64,000 nucleotides of DNA, from positions 186,001 to 250,000 of the forward strand of contig NZ_JARHTP010000011.1 of the NCBI RefSeq assembly GCF_029223485.1. Reading direction: 5' to 3'. Shown in pieces: positions 53,265 through 61,346 of this stretch. The notes beneath the pieces are model-generated. The model saw only the letters and a list, made by a program, of their open reading frames with translations, was not told where the DNA came from and did no database searches. Source of the stretch: Streptomyces coacervatus. GTDB taxonomy: Bacteria; Actinomycetota; Actinomycetes; Streptomycetales; Streptomycetaceae. The stretch's first letter is position 1. The number at the start of each line of letters is the position of its first letter. Both the position numbers and the translations under genes were made by a program.

Positions 53265-55568
53265 ATGACCACCGCCCCCTGGCGTGACCCCGCCCTGCCC
53301 GCCGCCGCCCGTGTCGACGACCTGCTCTCCCGGATGACTCTGGAGGAGAAGACCGCCCAGCTCTACGGCGTGTGGGTGGGCGCCGACACCGACGGCGACG
53401 GAGTCGCCCCGCTGCAGCGGGAGATGAGCTCCGACTACGACTGGGATCAGCTGATCACCCATGGCCTGGGCCAGCTCACCCGCCCCTTCGGCACCGCCCC
53501 CGTGGACCCGGCGCTGGGCGCGCAGGCACTGGCCCGCGCCCAGCGCCGTATCGCGGCGGCGGGCCGCTTCGGCATCCCGGCCCTCGCGCACGAGGAGTGC
53601 CTGGCCGGTTTCACGACCTGGCAGGCCACCGCCTACCCGGTGCCGCTCGCCTGGGGCGCGAGCTTCGACCCCGGGCTGGTCGAGGAGATGGCGGAGGCGA
53701 TCGGCCGCGATCTGCGCTCGGTGGGCGTGCACCAGGGGCTCGCGCCCGTCCTGGACGTCGTACGGGATCCGCGCTGGGGACGGGTCGAGGAGACCATCGG
53801 CGAGGACCCGTACCTGGTCGGCACGATCGGCAGCGCATATGTGCGGGGCCTGGAGTCGGCCGGGATCGTCTCCACGCTCAAGCATTTCGCGGGGTACGCG
53901 TCCTCGGCGGGCGCCCGGAACCTCGCGCCCGTGCGGGCGGGCGTGCGTGAATTCGCGGACATCACGCTGCCGCCCTTCGAGATGGCGCTGCGCGAGGCCG
54001 GCGCCCGCTCGGTGATGGCCGCGTACACGGACACGGACGGCGTCCCGGCCTCGGCGGACCCGGGCCTGCTGACCGAGCTCCTGCGCGAGGAGTGGGGCTT
54101 CACCGGCACGGTGGTCGCCGACTACTTCGGCGTGGGCTTCCTGCAGACCCAGCACCGGGTCGCCGGCACCGAGGCGGAGGCGGCCCACGCGGCACTCGCG
54201 GCGGGCCTCGACGTCGAGCTCCCCACCCTGAAGTGCTACGGCAAACCGCTGATCGAGGCGGTACGCGCGGGCGAGATCCCCGAGGCCCTGATCGACCGGG
54301 CGGCCCGCCGAGTCCTGTTCCAGAAATGCGAGTCGGGCCTGCTCGACGAGGACTGGAACCCGGAGCCCGCCGAGCGGATCGATCTGGACTCGGCGTCGAA
54401 CCGCGCGCTCGCCCGCCGCCTGGCCGAACGGTCGGTGGTCCTGCTGGACAACCCGGACGGCGTCCTCCCCCTGGCCCCCGACACCCGTATCGCGGTCGTC
54501 GGCCCGCGCGCCGCCGACGCCCTGGCCATGCTGGGCTGCTACTCCTTCCCGTCCCATGTGCTGACCCACCACCCCGAGGTCCCGATGGGCATCGGGATCC
54601 CGACGGTGCTGGAGTCCCTGCGCGCCGAACTCCCGGACGCCAAGGTGACGTTCGCGGAGGGCTGCGGGGTCGACGACCCCGACACCGGCGGCTTCGAGGA
54701 GGCGGTGGCACGGGCGTCGGAGGCGGACGTGTGCGTGGCGGTGCTCGGCGACCGGGCGGGCCTGTTCGGGCGGGGCACTTCGGGCGAGGGCTGCGACGTA
54801 ACCGACCTCCAACTCCCGGGTATGCAGGCCGACTTGCTCGACGCGCTCGTATCGACCGGCGTCCCGGTGGTGCTGGTGCTCCTCACCGGCCGCCCCTACG
54901 CACTGGGCCGCTGGCACGGCCGGCTGGGCGCCGTCGTACAGGCCTTCTTCCCAGGGGAGGAGGGCGGCCCGGCGGTGGCGGGCGTGCTGTCGGGCCGCAT
55001 CAACCCGTCGGGCCGCCTCCCGGTGAGCGTCCCGCGGGTCCCGGGCGGCCAGCCGTGGACCTATCTGCAGCCACCCCTGGGCCTGGCGGGCGAGGTCAGC
55101 AACCTCGACCCGACCCCGCTGTACGCCTTCGGCCACGGCCGCTCGTACACGACCTTCGCCTGGGAATCGGAGTCCGAGGGCGCCGAGATCGGGACGGACG
55201 GCTCCTACGACGTCCACGTCACCGTCCGCAACACGGGCGACCGCGCGGGCGCGGAGGTCGTCCAGCTGTATCTGCACGACCCGGTGGCGTCGGTGACCCG
55301 GCCGGACGTACGCCTGATCGGTTACCGGCGGCTGGAGTTGGAGCCCTCAGAGGCTTACCGCGTCACGTTCCGCTTCCATGCGGACCTGTCGGCCTTCACG
55401 GACCGCTCACAAACACGGGTGGTTGAACCGGGCGCTCTGGAACTACGGTTGGGAGGATCCAGCGCGGAGACACGGCACACGGCCCGGCTGAGTCTCACCG
55501 GCCGGGTGCGGGTGCTCGGCACCGACCGACGGCTGCTGTGCGAGACGGAGATCTCGAGGGCGGACTGA
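53265..55568 (+). CDS. GH3 glycosidase, beta-xylosidase/beta-glucosidase type
   Basis: Intracellular glycosidase of 767 residues, with no signal peptide. The GH3 N-terminal barrel has KHFAGYASSAGARNL and the nucleophile Asp286 in GTVVADYFGVG. The second alpha/beta sandwich follows (about 390-600: GDRAGLFGRGTSGEGCD), then the fibronectin III-like end with VQLYLHDPVASVTRPDVRLIGYRRL. Closest in layout to Streptomyces beta-xylosidases of the BxlA type, but GH3 specificity cannot be told by eye. The usual sugar ABC transporter genes are absent. The ATG at 53265 follows AGGAG; a longer frame starts at 53226. Confidence 0.9.
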   Translation: MTTAPWRDPALPAAARVDDLLSRMTLEEKTAQLYGVWVGADTDGDGVAPLQREMSSDYDWDQLITHGLGQLTRPFGTAPVDPALGAQALARAQRRIAAAGRFGIPALAHEECLAGFTTWQATAYPVPLAWGASFDPGLVEEMAEAIGRDLRSVGVHQGLAPVLDVVRDPRWGRVEETIGEDPYLVGTIGSAYVRGLESAGIVSTLKHFAGYASSAGARNLAPVRAGVREFADITLPPFEMALREAGARSVMAAYTDTDGVPASADPGLLTELLREEWGFTGTVVADYFGVGFLQTQHRVAGTEAEAAHAALAAGLDVELPTLKCYGKPLIEAVRAGEIPEALIDRAARRVLFQKCESGLLDEDWNPEPAERIDLDSASNRALARRLAERSVVLLDNPDGVLPLAPDTRIAVVGPRAADALAMLGCYSFPSHVLTHHPEVPMGIGIPTVLESLRAELPDAKVTFAEGCGVDDPDTGGFEEAVARASEADVCVAVLGDRAGLFGRGTSGEGCDVTDLQLPGMQADLLDALVSTGVPVVLVLLTGRPYALGRWHGRLGAVVQAFFPGEEGGPAVAGVLSGRINPSGRLPVSVPRVPGGQPWTYLQPPLGLAGEVSNLDPTPLYAFGHGRSYTTFAWESESEGAEIGTDGSYDVHVTVRNTGDRAGAEVVQLYLHDPVASVTRPDVRLIGYRRLELEPSEAYRVTFRFHADLSAFTDRSQTRVVEPGALELRLGGSSAETRHTARLSLTGRVRVLGTDRRLLCETEISRAD

Positions 55569-55598
55569 CCCCCGCGCCTCGGACTTGGGGGAGGGACC

Positions 55599-56120
55599 AT
55601 GGTCCGGTACGTGCATCACGAGTTGTCGGCCGCGGCGTTGATACTCGCCGGCGTGGCCGGCGGCTGGGCGGCGGCGGTCGCCACGGGCCAGAGCCCGCCG
55701 GTGCGGAGCGGAGCCGTCGGGGTGCTGGTCACCTCCGCGCTCGGCTTCCTCGTACTGTCGACGCTGGTGCGGGCGAGCCGGCTCAAGTGGGTCGGCCAGA
55801 TGCGGGAGTTCGAGGCCGCGACGCCGGTGCCGGACACCGACGGGCGTCACCTCCGCACCGTCCTCGCCCCCCGCACGCTCGGGCTGTTGCTGCTGCCGGC
55901 CCTGTGCGTCTTCGTCATCAGGGACACCGGAATCGTCGTGGTCCCCCTGGCCCTGGGGCTGGACTGGCTCGGCAAGGCGCTGGTGGGCGCCAGCTGGGAA
56001 CGGATGAACGGCCGACGCCTGTGGCTGACCCCCGGCCCCGACGAGCCGTCGGGGCTCCGGTACACCACCGTCAGTCCGTCCCGAGGGACTCGAACCGCCA
56101 CCGGTGCACGGCCCGCATGA
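55599..56120 (+). CDS. membrane protein of unknown function
   Basis: Hypothetical protein of 173 residues. Four hydrophobic segments are visible: AALILAGVAGGWAAAVA, GAVGVLVTSALGFLVLSTL, LGLLLLPALCVFVI and IVVVPLALGLDWL. A polar stretch between segments 2 and 3 contains WVGQMREFEAATPVPDTD. The ATG at 55599 has GGGGGAGGGA upstream, a strong ribosome site. Its last 50 bases overlap the 3' end of the convergent 85-residue gene. Confidence 0.7.
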   Translation: MVRYVHHELSAAALILAGVAGGWAAAVATGQSPPVRSGAVGVLVTSALGFLVLSTLVRASRLKWVGQMREFEAATPVPDTDGRHLRTVLAPRTLGLLLLPALCVFVIRDTGIVVVPLALGLDWLGKALVGASWERMNGRRLWLTPGPDEPSGLRYTTVSPSRGTRTATGARPA

Positions 56121-56328
56121 CCAACTCCCCTGCCGGTTCCGGCAGTTCGGGCAGCTCGGCGTCGTAGGCCGCGTCCCACCACGTGATGACGAGGACGCGG
56201 TCCTGCGGGGCCCGGAAGGCCTCCCGTCGCAGCGGCTGCCCCGGCAGCTCCTGTTCCCGCGCCCAGGCGAGCAACTCCTCGCCCCGGCCCTCGGCGGCCC
56301 GCGCCTCCCACATCAACGTGACCGTCAC
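56071..56328 (-). CDS. 85-residue protein coupled to tsaD
   Basis: Small protein with the look of an antibiotic-biosynthesis-monooxygenase-like or dimeric alpha/beta fold: VTLMWEARAAEGRGEELLAWA at the start, DRVLVITWWD in the middle and AVHRWRFESLGTD at the end. Its GTG shares the four bases GTGA with the tsaD stop, so it is translationally coupled and is last gene of tsaB-rimI-tsaD. The role is unknown. Its 3' end overlaps the convergent membrane protein gene by 50 bases. Confidence 0.75.
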   Translation of the reverse strand: MTVTLMWEARAAEGRGEELLAWAREQELPGQPLRREAFRAPQDRVLVITWWDAAYDAELPELPEPAGELVMRAVHRWRFESLGTD

Positions 56329-57425
56329 GAGTAGAGGTTCTCCTTGCTGACCTCGTGCACATGATCGTGATGGTGCCCCGGCACATGCGGGTCGGTCACC
56401 GGCAGCGAGGAGTCCGCGGAGAGATCCCAGCCGGACGCGGCCCGGTTACGGGCCACCAGCTCCGCGCCGAGCGCCGCCACCATCGCGCCGTTGTCGGTGC
56501 ACAACTTGGGCCGCGGCACCCGGAGTCGGATACCCGCCGCCTCGCACCGCTCCTGCGCCAGCGCCCGCAGCCGCGAGTTCGCAGCGACCCCGCCGCCGAT
56601 CATCAGATGGTCGACGCCCTCGTCCTTGCAGGCCCGTACGGCCTTCCGGGTGAGCACGTCGACGACCGCCTCCTGGAAGGAGGCCGACACATCGCGCACC
56701 GGCACCTCCTCCCCCGCCGCCCGCTTGGCCTCGATCCAGCGGGCCACGGCCGTCTTCAGCCCGGAGAAGGAGAAGTCGTACGCCGGGTCGCGGGGGCCGG
56801 TCAGGCCGCGCGGGAACGCGATCGCCGACGGGTCGCCCTCGCGCGCGTACCGGTCGATGACCGGGCCGCCGGGGAAGCCGAGGTTCAGCACCCGCGCGAT
56901 CTTGTCGAAGGCCTCGCCGGCCGCGTCGTCGATGGTCGAGCCGAGCGGCCGTACGTCCGAGGTGATGTCCGTCGACAGCAGCAGGGACGAGTGCCCGCCG
57001 GACACCAGCAGCGCCATCGTCGGCTCGGGCAGCGCCCCGTGCTCCAGCTGGTCCACGCAGATGTGCGAGGCGAGGTGGTTGACGCCGTACAACGGCTTGC
57101 CCAGCGCATACGCATACGCCTTCGCCGCCGATACGCCGACCAGCAGCGCGCCCGCCAGACCCGGACCGGCGGTGACCGCGATGCCGTCCAGGTCGCGCGC
57201 GCTCACCCCCGCCTCCTTCAGCGCGCGGTCGATCGTCGGCACCATCGCCTCCAGGTGCGCCCGGGAGGCGACCTCCGGGACGACGCCGCCGAAGCGGGCG
57301 TGCTCGTCGACGCTGGACGCGACGGCGTCGGCCAGCAGGGTGGTGCCGCGGACGATGCCGACGCCGGTCTCGTCGCAGGAGGTCTCGATCCCCAGTACGA
57401 GAGGCTCGTCGCGTGAGTCAGCCAT
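56325..57425 (-). CDS. tsaD: tRNA N6-threonylcarbamoyladenosine synthase, TsaD
   Basis: Transfers the threonylcarbamoyl group to A37 of tRNAs that read ANN codons. The 366-residue ASKHA-fold protein has VLGIETSCDETGVGIV (phosphate site), the metal His pair in ASRAHLEAM and VNHLASHI, LLVSGGHSSLLL, and GGGVAANSRLR. A His-rich tail (PHVPGHHHDHVHE) near the end may bind metal, which is unusual. It overlaps rimI by 8 bases and a downstream small gene by 4. With TsaB and TsaE it forms the t6A complex. Confidence 0.95.
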   Translation of the reverse strand: MADSRDEPLVLGIETSCDETGVGIVRGTTLLADAVASSVDEHARFGGVVPEVASRAHLEAMVPTIDRALKEAGVSARDLDGIAVTAGPGLAGALLVGVSAAKAYAYALGKPLYGVNHLASHICVDQLEHGALPEPTMALLVSGGHSSLLLSTDITSDVRPLGSTIDDAAGEAFDKIARVLNLGFPGGPVIDRYAREGDPSAIAFPRGLTGPRDPAYDFSFSGLKTAVARWIEAKRAAGEEVPVRDVSASFQEAVVDVLTRKAVRACKDEGVDHLMIGGGVAANSRLRALAQERCEAAGIRLRVPRPKLCTDNGAMVAALGAELVARNRAASGWDLSADSSLPVTDPHVPGHHHDHVHEVSKENLYS

Positions 57426-57927
57426 GGATCTCGGTTCCTTGTACGGAAGTTGATGGGTCGGTCAGTCGCATGACCAGGGCGTCCACATTGCCCGGCTGGT
57501 AGTAGCCGCGTCTGAAACCGATGGCCTCGAAGCCGAAGCGCTCGTAGAGCTTCTGCGCGCGGGTGTTGTCGATGCGGCACTCCAGCATGACTTCGGCGCA
57601 CTCGAAGGCGGTCGCGGCCCGCAGGAGTTCGGTGAGGAGCTGCCCGCCGAGCCCGGTGCCCCACTGCTCGCGGGCGACGGCGATGGTCTGGATGTCGGCA
57701 AGGTCGCCGGCGGCGGCGAGGCCCGCGTACCCGACCACCTGCCCCTCGCCGTCCTCGGCGACGACATAGCGGCGGGTCGCCTCGGGTCCGCGGGCATGGG
57801 CCAGTTCGGACCAGAACATGCCCCGGGACCAGGCGTCCTCGGGGAAGAGGTCCTTCTCCAGTGCGAGCACACGGTCGATGTCCCACCAGCGCATCTCGCG
57901 CAGTCGACAGGTCACGGGTTCGGTCAC
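57418..57927 (-). CDS. rimI: ribosomal-protein-S18-alanine N-acetyltransferase, RimI
   Basis: GNAT acetyltransferase of 169 residues that modifies ribosomal protein N-termini. The acetyl-CoA motif is QTIAVAREQWGTGLGGQLLTELL (R/Q-x-x-G-x-G/A). The C-terminal motif is MLECRIDNTRAQKLYERFGFEAIGFRRGYYQ, as in RimI. The GTG at 57927 overlaps the tsaB stop by 4 bases, and the end overlaps tsaD by 8, so all three are translationally coupled. In M. tuberculosis the same three genes occur in this order. Confidence 0.93.
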   Translation of the reverse strand: MTEPVTCRLREMRWWDIDRVLALEKDLFPEDAWSRGMFWSELAHARGPEATRRYVVAEDGEGQVVGYAGLAAAGDLADIQTIAVAREQWGTGLGGQLLTELLRAATAFECAEVMLECRIDNTRAQKLYERFGFEAIGFRRGYYQPGNVDALVMRLTDPSTSVQGTEIHG

Positions 57928-58580
57928 TTGGGGGTGACCACCTTGTAGTTCTTGGGGACCTGGGCGTCCGGGCGGCGCAGATACAGCGGCCGGGGCTCGG
58001 GAAGCTCCTCGCCCTTGTCCAGCCGCTCGGCGGCCAGACTCGCGAGCGCGGCGGCCGACACATGCTCCGGCTCGTGCGCCTTCGGGAAGGTGTCCGGGTA
58101 CAGCAGCGCGCCCGCGCCGACGGCGGGCAGCCCGGCCACCCGGTCGGCGATGTCGGCGGGACGGTCCACGGCGGGGTCGGTCAGCCGGGTGCGGGAGTCG
58201 GCGTAGGTCGCCCAGTAGACCTCCTTGCGCCGGGCGTCGGTCGCCACGACGAAGGGGCCCTTCTCGATGTCGGCGGCGTACGCCAGACCGTCCAGCGTGC
58301 ACACGCCGTGCACGGGGACGCCGAGCGCGAGCCCGAACGTGTCCGCGGTCATCAGGCCGACGCGCAGTCCGGTGTAGGGGCCGGGCCCGATGCCCACGAC
58401 GATGCCGGTGACGGCGTCGAGCCTGAGCCCGGCCTCGGCGAGCACCCGGTCGACGGCCGGCAGCAGCAGCTCTCCGTGCCGGCGCGCGTCCACCTGGCTC
58501 GACGAGGCGATGACGTCCGTGCCGTCGTGCAGGGCGACGGTCACGGCTGGGGTTGCGGTATCCAGAGCGAGCAAGAGCAC
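57924..58580 (-). CDS. tsaB: t6A biosynthesis protein TsaB
   Basis: Protein of 218 residues of the ASKHA fold, partner and scaffold of TsaD. The N-terminal LLLALDTATPAVTVAL replaces the full phosphate site of TsaD. GPGPYTGLRVGLMTADTFGLALGVPVHGV is the family signature. The C-terminal domain (EPRPLYLRRPDAQVPKNYK) is short, as expected. It starts with GTG at 58580 and heads the minus-strand operon tsaB-rimI-tsaD. The gene divergent to it is of unknown function. Confidence 0.93.
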   Translation of the reverse strand: MLLLALDTATPAVTVALHDGTDVIASSSQVDARRHGELLLPAVDRVLAEAGLRLDAVTGIVVGIGPGPYTGLRVGLMTADTFGLALGVPVHGVCTLDGLAYAADIEKGPFVVATDARRKEVYWATYADSRTRLTDPAVDRPADIADRVAGLPAVGAGALLYPDTFPKAHEPEHVSAAALASLAAERLDKGEELPEPRPLYLRRPDAQVPKNYKVVTPK

Positions 58581-58676
58581 GCAAACAGCCTACGGCTCCT
58601 GCGGCGCGGCCATCGCCGCCCCGGTCGGGCGGGTGACGGCTGCTACGGTCGCCGAAAAGCACGACTTACGAGGCGA

Positions 58677-59249
58677 ATGGGGCAGGTGGCGACGGTGGCA
58701 AGGAGTAGCTCCGGATTCGTGTTCGGGCTCACCGCGGCCGCCCTGGCCGCGGTCGGCTTCCTCGGCTACCGGTCCTACGCGACCGCCCCGGCCGGCTTCG
58801 CCAAGCCGCAGGCGAGCGCCTCGCCCACGGCGGCCGTCTCGCCGGCGCCCGGCGCCCAGCGGGACCCGGGCGTCCCGCCCGCCGCGTCCGGCGCGGGCGA
58901 ACGTGTCGTCTACGCGGTGCGCGCCGGGCGCGTCTGGCTGGTCGACGCGCGCAACAAGGTCACGCGCAGCTACCCGGTCACCCCGGGCAATGTCGCCCCG
59001 GCGCCCGGCGTCTACCGGGTCACGTCCCGCTCGAATTCCGTCGTCGCCACCGACGGCACCCCCATCGAGCACGTCGTCCGCTTCACCAGCGTGGACGGTG
59101 TGGCCGTCGGGTTCAGCGCGGCGGTCGGCAATGCGCCGGCGGCAGCGGACCCGGGTGTGCGCTCGGGCGGGATCCGGGAGTCCCGCAAGGACGGCATCGC
59201 ACTGTGGGAGTTCGCGACGATCGGCGCGCAGATCGCCGTGCTCCCCTGA
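58677..59249 (+). CDS. membrane-anchored protein, degenerate L,D-transpeptidase-like
   Basis: Protein of 190 residues. An N-terminal membrane helix (SGFVFGLTAAALAAVGFLGY) is followed by an Ala/Pro/Ser linker. The domain (about 75-190) begins VVYAVRAGRVWLVDARNKVTRSYPVTPG and has GVYRVTSRS and IEHVVRF, which resembles the first part of a YkuD domain. No HG-x(n)-SHGC catalytic segment follows, so it is unlikely to be an active transpeptidase. ATG at 58677 or a GTG at about 58695 could be the start. It lies between tsaB (divergent) and a hidden small gene (convergent). Confidence 0.7.
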   Translation: MGQVATVARSSSGFVFGLTAAALAAVGFLGYRSYATAPAGFAKPQASASPTAAVSPAPGAQRDPGVPPAASGAGERVVYAVRAGRVWLVDARNKVTRSYPVTPGNVAPAPGVYRVTSRSNSVVATDGTPIEHVVRFTSVDGVAVGFSAAVGNAPAAADPGVRSGGIRESRKDGIALWEFATIGAQIAVLP

Positions 59250-59258
59250 GCAGCTTCT

Positions 59259-59435
59259 CTACGCAGCTTCTCGGTGCTGGGCAGGTGGCCGGGACACCTC
59301 GGGGTCCGGCAGCCGCGGCGGGGTCGAGATCGCGTTCGCCGCGGCACACGACGCCAGCAGTGCCCGCATGGAGACGCCGGCTACGACGGCGTACGGCTGC
59401 TGCTTCTGCTGCTCGTTGCTCTCGGTGGCCGACAT
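59259..59435 (-). CDS. hidden 58-residue protein, MSATES...PQ-rich
   Basis: A 59-codon frame with strong GC3 bias (almost all codons end in G or C) and a consensus AGGAGG six bases before its ATG. The product has a polar Gln-rich start (ESNEQQKQQ), a central YAVVAGVSMRALLASCAAANAIS segment with one Cys and small residues, and a Pro-rich tail. It has no signal peptide. A near-perfect 24-base palindrome lies 28 bases upstream. I do not recognise the family. It sits in the t6A region; its position matches a small gene between tsaE and tsaB in S. coelicolor as I recall it. Confidence 0.7.
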   Translation of the reverse strand: MSATESNEQQKQQPYAVVAGVSMRALLASCAAANAISTPPRLPDPEVSRPPAQHREAA

Positions 59436-59463
59436 GGACGCCTCCTGAGGACCCGGGGGCGGG

Positions 59464-59487
59464 CGTAGTTAGGTAGACCTAACTACG
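59464..59487. promoter_or_regulatory. 11-base-arm palindrome upstream of the hidden small gene
   Basis: CGTAGTTAGGT (59464-59474), AG, ACCTAACTACG (59477-59487): perfect arms around two bases. It contains TTAGGT-AG-ACCTAA, which recalls half-sites of the iron box, but the centre is 2 bases instead of 7, so it is not an iron box as such. It is the only strong feature between the small gene (59435) and tsaE (59575). Confidence 0.6.
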
Positions 59488-59574
59488 AACTGGGTACCAT
59501 GTGACCACGCGCAAGACACCAAATGCAATAACTTGCCGACGTCTTGTCGGAACGTTCACGGAAACGGTCAGTAG

Positions 59575-60087
59575 TCAGGCCGACAGCACGCTGAGGTCCA
59601 CGGCCGCCCAGCGCGCGCCGAGACCGGTGACGGTCACATGCCGCACCTCGTCCGTCGTATCTCCGACGGCGCGGTGGATGACGACGTGCAGCCGGTCGTC
59701 GGTCAGCTCCTCGACCTTGCCCTCGCCCCACTCCACGACGATCACCGAGTCGGACAGTGAGACGTCGAGGTCGAGGTCCTCCATCTCGTCGAGCCCGCCG
59801 CCCAGCCGGTACGCGTCCACGTGGACGAGCGGCGGACCGTCGCCCAGGGACGGGTGCACCCGGGCGATGACGAAGGTCGGCGAGGTGACCGCGCCCCGGA
59901 CGCCCAGGCCCTCGCCGAGCCCGCGCGTGAGCGTCGTCTTGCCCGCGCCGAGCTCGCCGTTGAGCATCACGAGGTCACCGGCGCGCAGCAGCTTGGCCAG
60001 CCGGCGGCCCAGGTCCTGCATCTGCTCGGGGGAGGTGACCGTCAGCCGGGTCTCAACCGGGTTGTGCGGTGCTGCTGGTGCTTCCAT
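59575..60087 (-). CDS. tsaE: t6A biosynthesis ATPase TsaE
   Basis: P-loop ATPase of 170 residues that drives turnover of the TsaB-TsaD complex. The Walker A motif is NGELGAGKTTLTRGLGEGLG; SPTFVIARV and the Walker B-like VHVDAYRLGG follow. WGEGKVEELTDDRLHVVI is near the end. The ATG at 60087 lies inside the end of the alpha/beta hydrolase gene (35-base overlap), so the two are co-translated. The longer frame to 60126 has no support. Confidence 0.93.
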   Translation of the reverse strand: MEAPAAPHNPVETRLTVTSPEQMQDLGRRLAKLLRAGDLVMLNGELGAGKTTLTRGLGEGLGVRGAVTSPTFVIARVHPSLGDGPPLVHVDAYRLGGGLDEMEDLDLDVSLSDSVIVVEWGEGKVEELTDDRLHVVIHRAVGDTTDEVRHVTVTGLGARWAAVDLSVLSA

Positions 60088-61294
60088 AGCCACCCACGGT
60101 AGCCCCTGCCGGCACGGCACCCGCACGGGTGAGGAGGTCGGCCAGCCGGTCGGTGACCACTTCCGGGTGTTCCAGCATCACCAGGTGCCCGGCGTCCGGA
60201 ACCAGCACCAGCTCGGCGTCCGGCAGCCGGTCGGCGATGGCCTCGCTGTGCTCACTGGGCGTGACGAGGTCACCGATCCCGGCCAGCACCAGCACCGGCA
60301 GGTCCGTGAAGTGGTCGAGCGCCTCGGTCTTGTCGTGCTCCGTGAACGCCGGGTAGAACTCGGCGACCACGTCGATCGGCGTGCCCTCGATCATCCGCTC
60401 GGCGAATCGCGCGACGGCCGGGTCGACGTCCCGCGACGCGAACGAGTACCGCTTGATGATCCCGGCGAACAGGTCGGCGGTCGCCCGGCGCCCCTTCTCC
60501 ACCAGCGCGGCCTGCTGCCCCAGCGCCTTGAGCACTCCGGGCAGCACCCGCCGTACGGCATTCACTCCCGCGACCGGCAGCCCGAAGTTGACCTCGCCGA
60601 GCCTCCCGGACGACGTGCCGACGAAGGCGACGGCGACCACCCGGTCATGGATCAGCTCGGGATACTGGTCGGCCAGTGCCATCACCGTCATCCCGCCCAT
60701 GGAGTGCCCGACGAGCACGATCGGCCCGTCCGGCGCGGCGGCGTCGATGACGGCCTTCAGATCGCGCCCCAACTGGTCGATGCTGACCGGCACGTCGTCC
60801 TGCACCTGCTGCACGCCCCGCCCGGACCGCCCGTGGCTGCGCTGGTCCCAGTGCACGGTCCGTACGACGCCGCGCAGGGCCGCGCGCTGGAAGTGCCAGG
60901 AGTCCTGGCTGAGGCAGTAGCCGTGGCTGAAGACGACGGTGACGGGAGCGGGCGCCTTCCGCCCGAACAGCCGCCGGCGGCGCGGACCGAGCGCCGGCAC
61001 GGCGTCGGGATCGATGTCGTCGACCTCGTAGTACAGCTCGGTGCCGTCGTCGGACGTCGCCTTGCCGGGCGTGCCGCGCAGCGACCCGTACGGTCCGGTC
61101 GAGTCGAGCGCGAGCCGCGCCTTCTTCCGCATACCGCGGCCGACCGTCATCCGCTCTATGGCGACACCGGCCGCCGCACCCGCGGCGACCACGCCTATCG
61201 CGGCACCCGCGATGCCGGTCGCCCTGCGCCAGTTCCCGGCCGCCCCCGTGGCGGAGACGACGGCTGCGACGGCCTCCGCACTGCTCTCGCTCAC
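60053..61294 (-). CDS. membrane-anchored alpha/beta hydrolase
   Basis: Protein of 413 residues. An N-terminal hydrophobic helix (ATGIAGAAIGVVAAGAAAGVAI, about 25-46) anchors it. The alpha/beta hydrolase domain has the oxyanion strand VVFSHGYCLSQDSWHFQ, the nucleophile elbow GHSMGG, the acid near GIGDLVTPSEHS and the His in PDAGHLVMLEHPE. It could act on lipids or small esters, but the substrate is not known. It lies between alr and tsaE on the same strand, as in mycobacteria where an Rv3422c-neighbour hydrolase is absent, so the gene may be a later addition. It starts with GTG. Confidence 0.85.
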   Translation of the reverse strand: MSESSAEAVAAVVSATGAAGNWRRATGIAGAAIGVVAAGAAAGVAIERMTVGRGMRKKARLALDSTGPYGSLRGTPGKATSDDGTELYYEVDDIDPDAVPALGPRRRRLFGRKAPAPVTVVFSHGYCLSQDSWHFQRAALRGVVRTVHWDQRSHGRSGRGVQQVQDDVPVSIDQLGRDLKAVIDAAAPDGPIVLVGHSMGGMTVMALADQYPELIHDRVVAVAFVGTSSGRLGEVNFGLPVAGVNAVRRVLPGVLKALGQQAALVEKGRRATADLFAGIIKRYSFASRDVDPAVARFAERMIEGTPIDVVAEFYPAFTEHDKTEALDHFTDLPVLVLAGIGDLVTPSEHSEAIADRLPDAELVLVPDAGHLVMLEHPEVVTDRLADLLTRAGAVPAGATVGGYGSTSSTAQPG

Positions 61295-61346
61295 GTACCG
61301 CTCCTCTTCGCCGGACTACTGCTGCTGTTGCGACGCCCTCGGACGG

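Noticed and set aside
50604..55568. Recently acquired carbohydrate island
   Set aside because: Codon bias and GC are like the rest, no integrase, tRNA or direct repeats at the borders; xylan genes are native to many Streptomyces.
59464..59487. Iron box (DmdR/IdeR site)
   Set aside because: It has TTAGGT and ACCTAA halves but only two bases between them instead of seven, so the 19-base site is not present.
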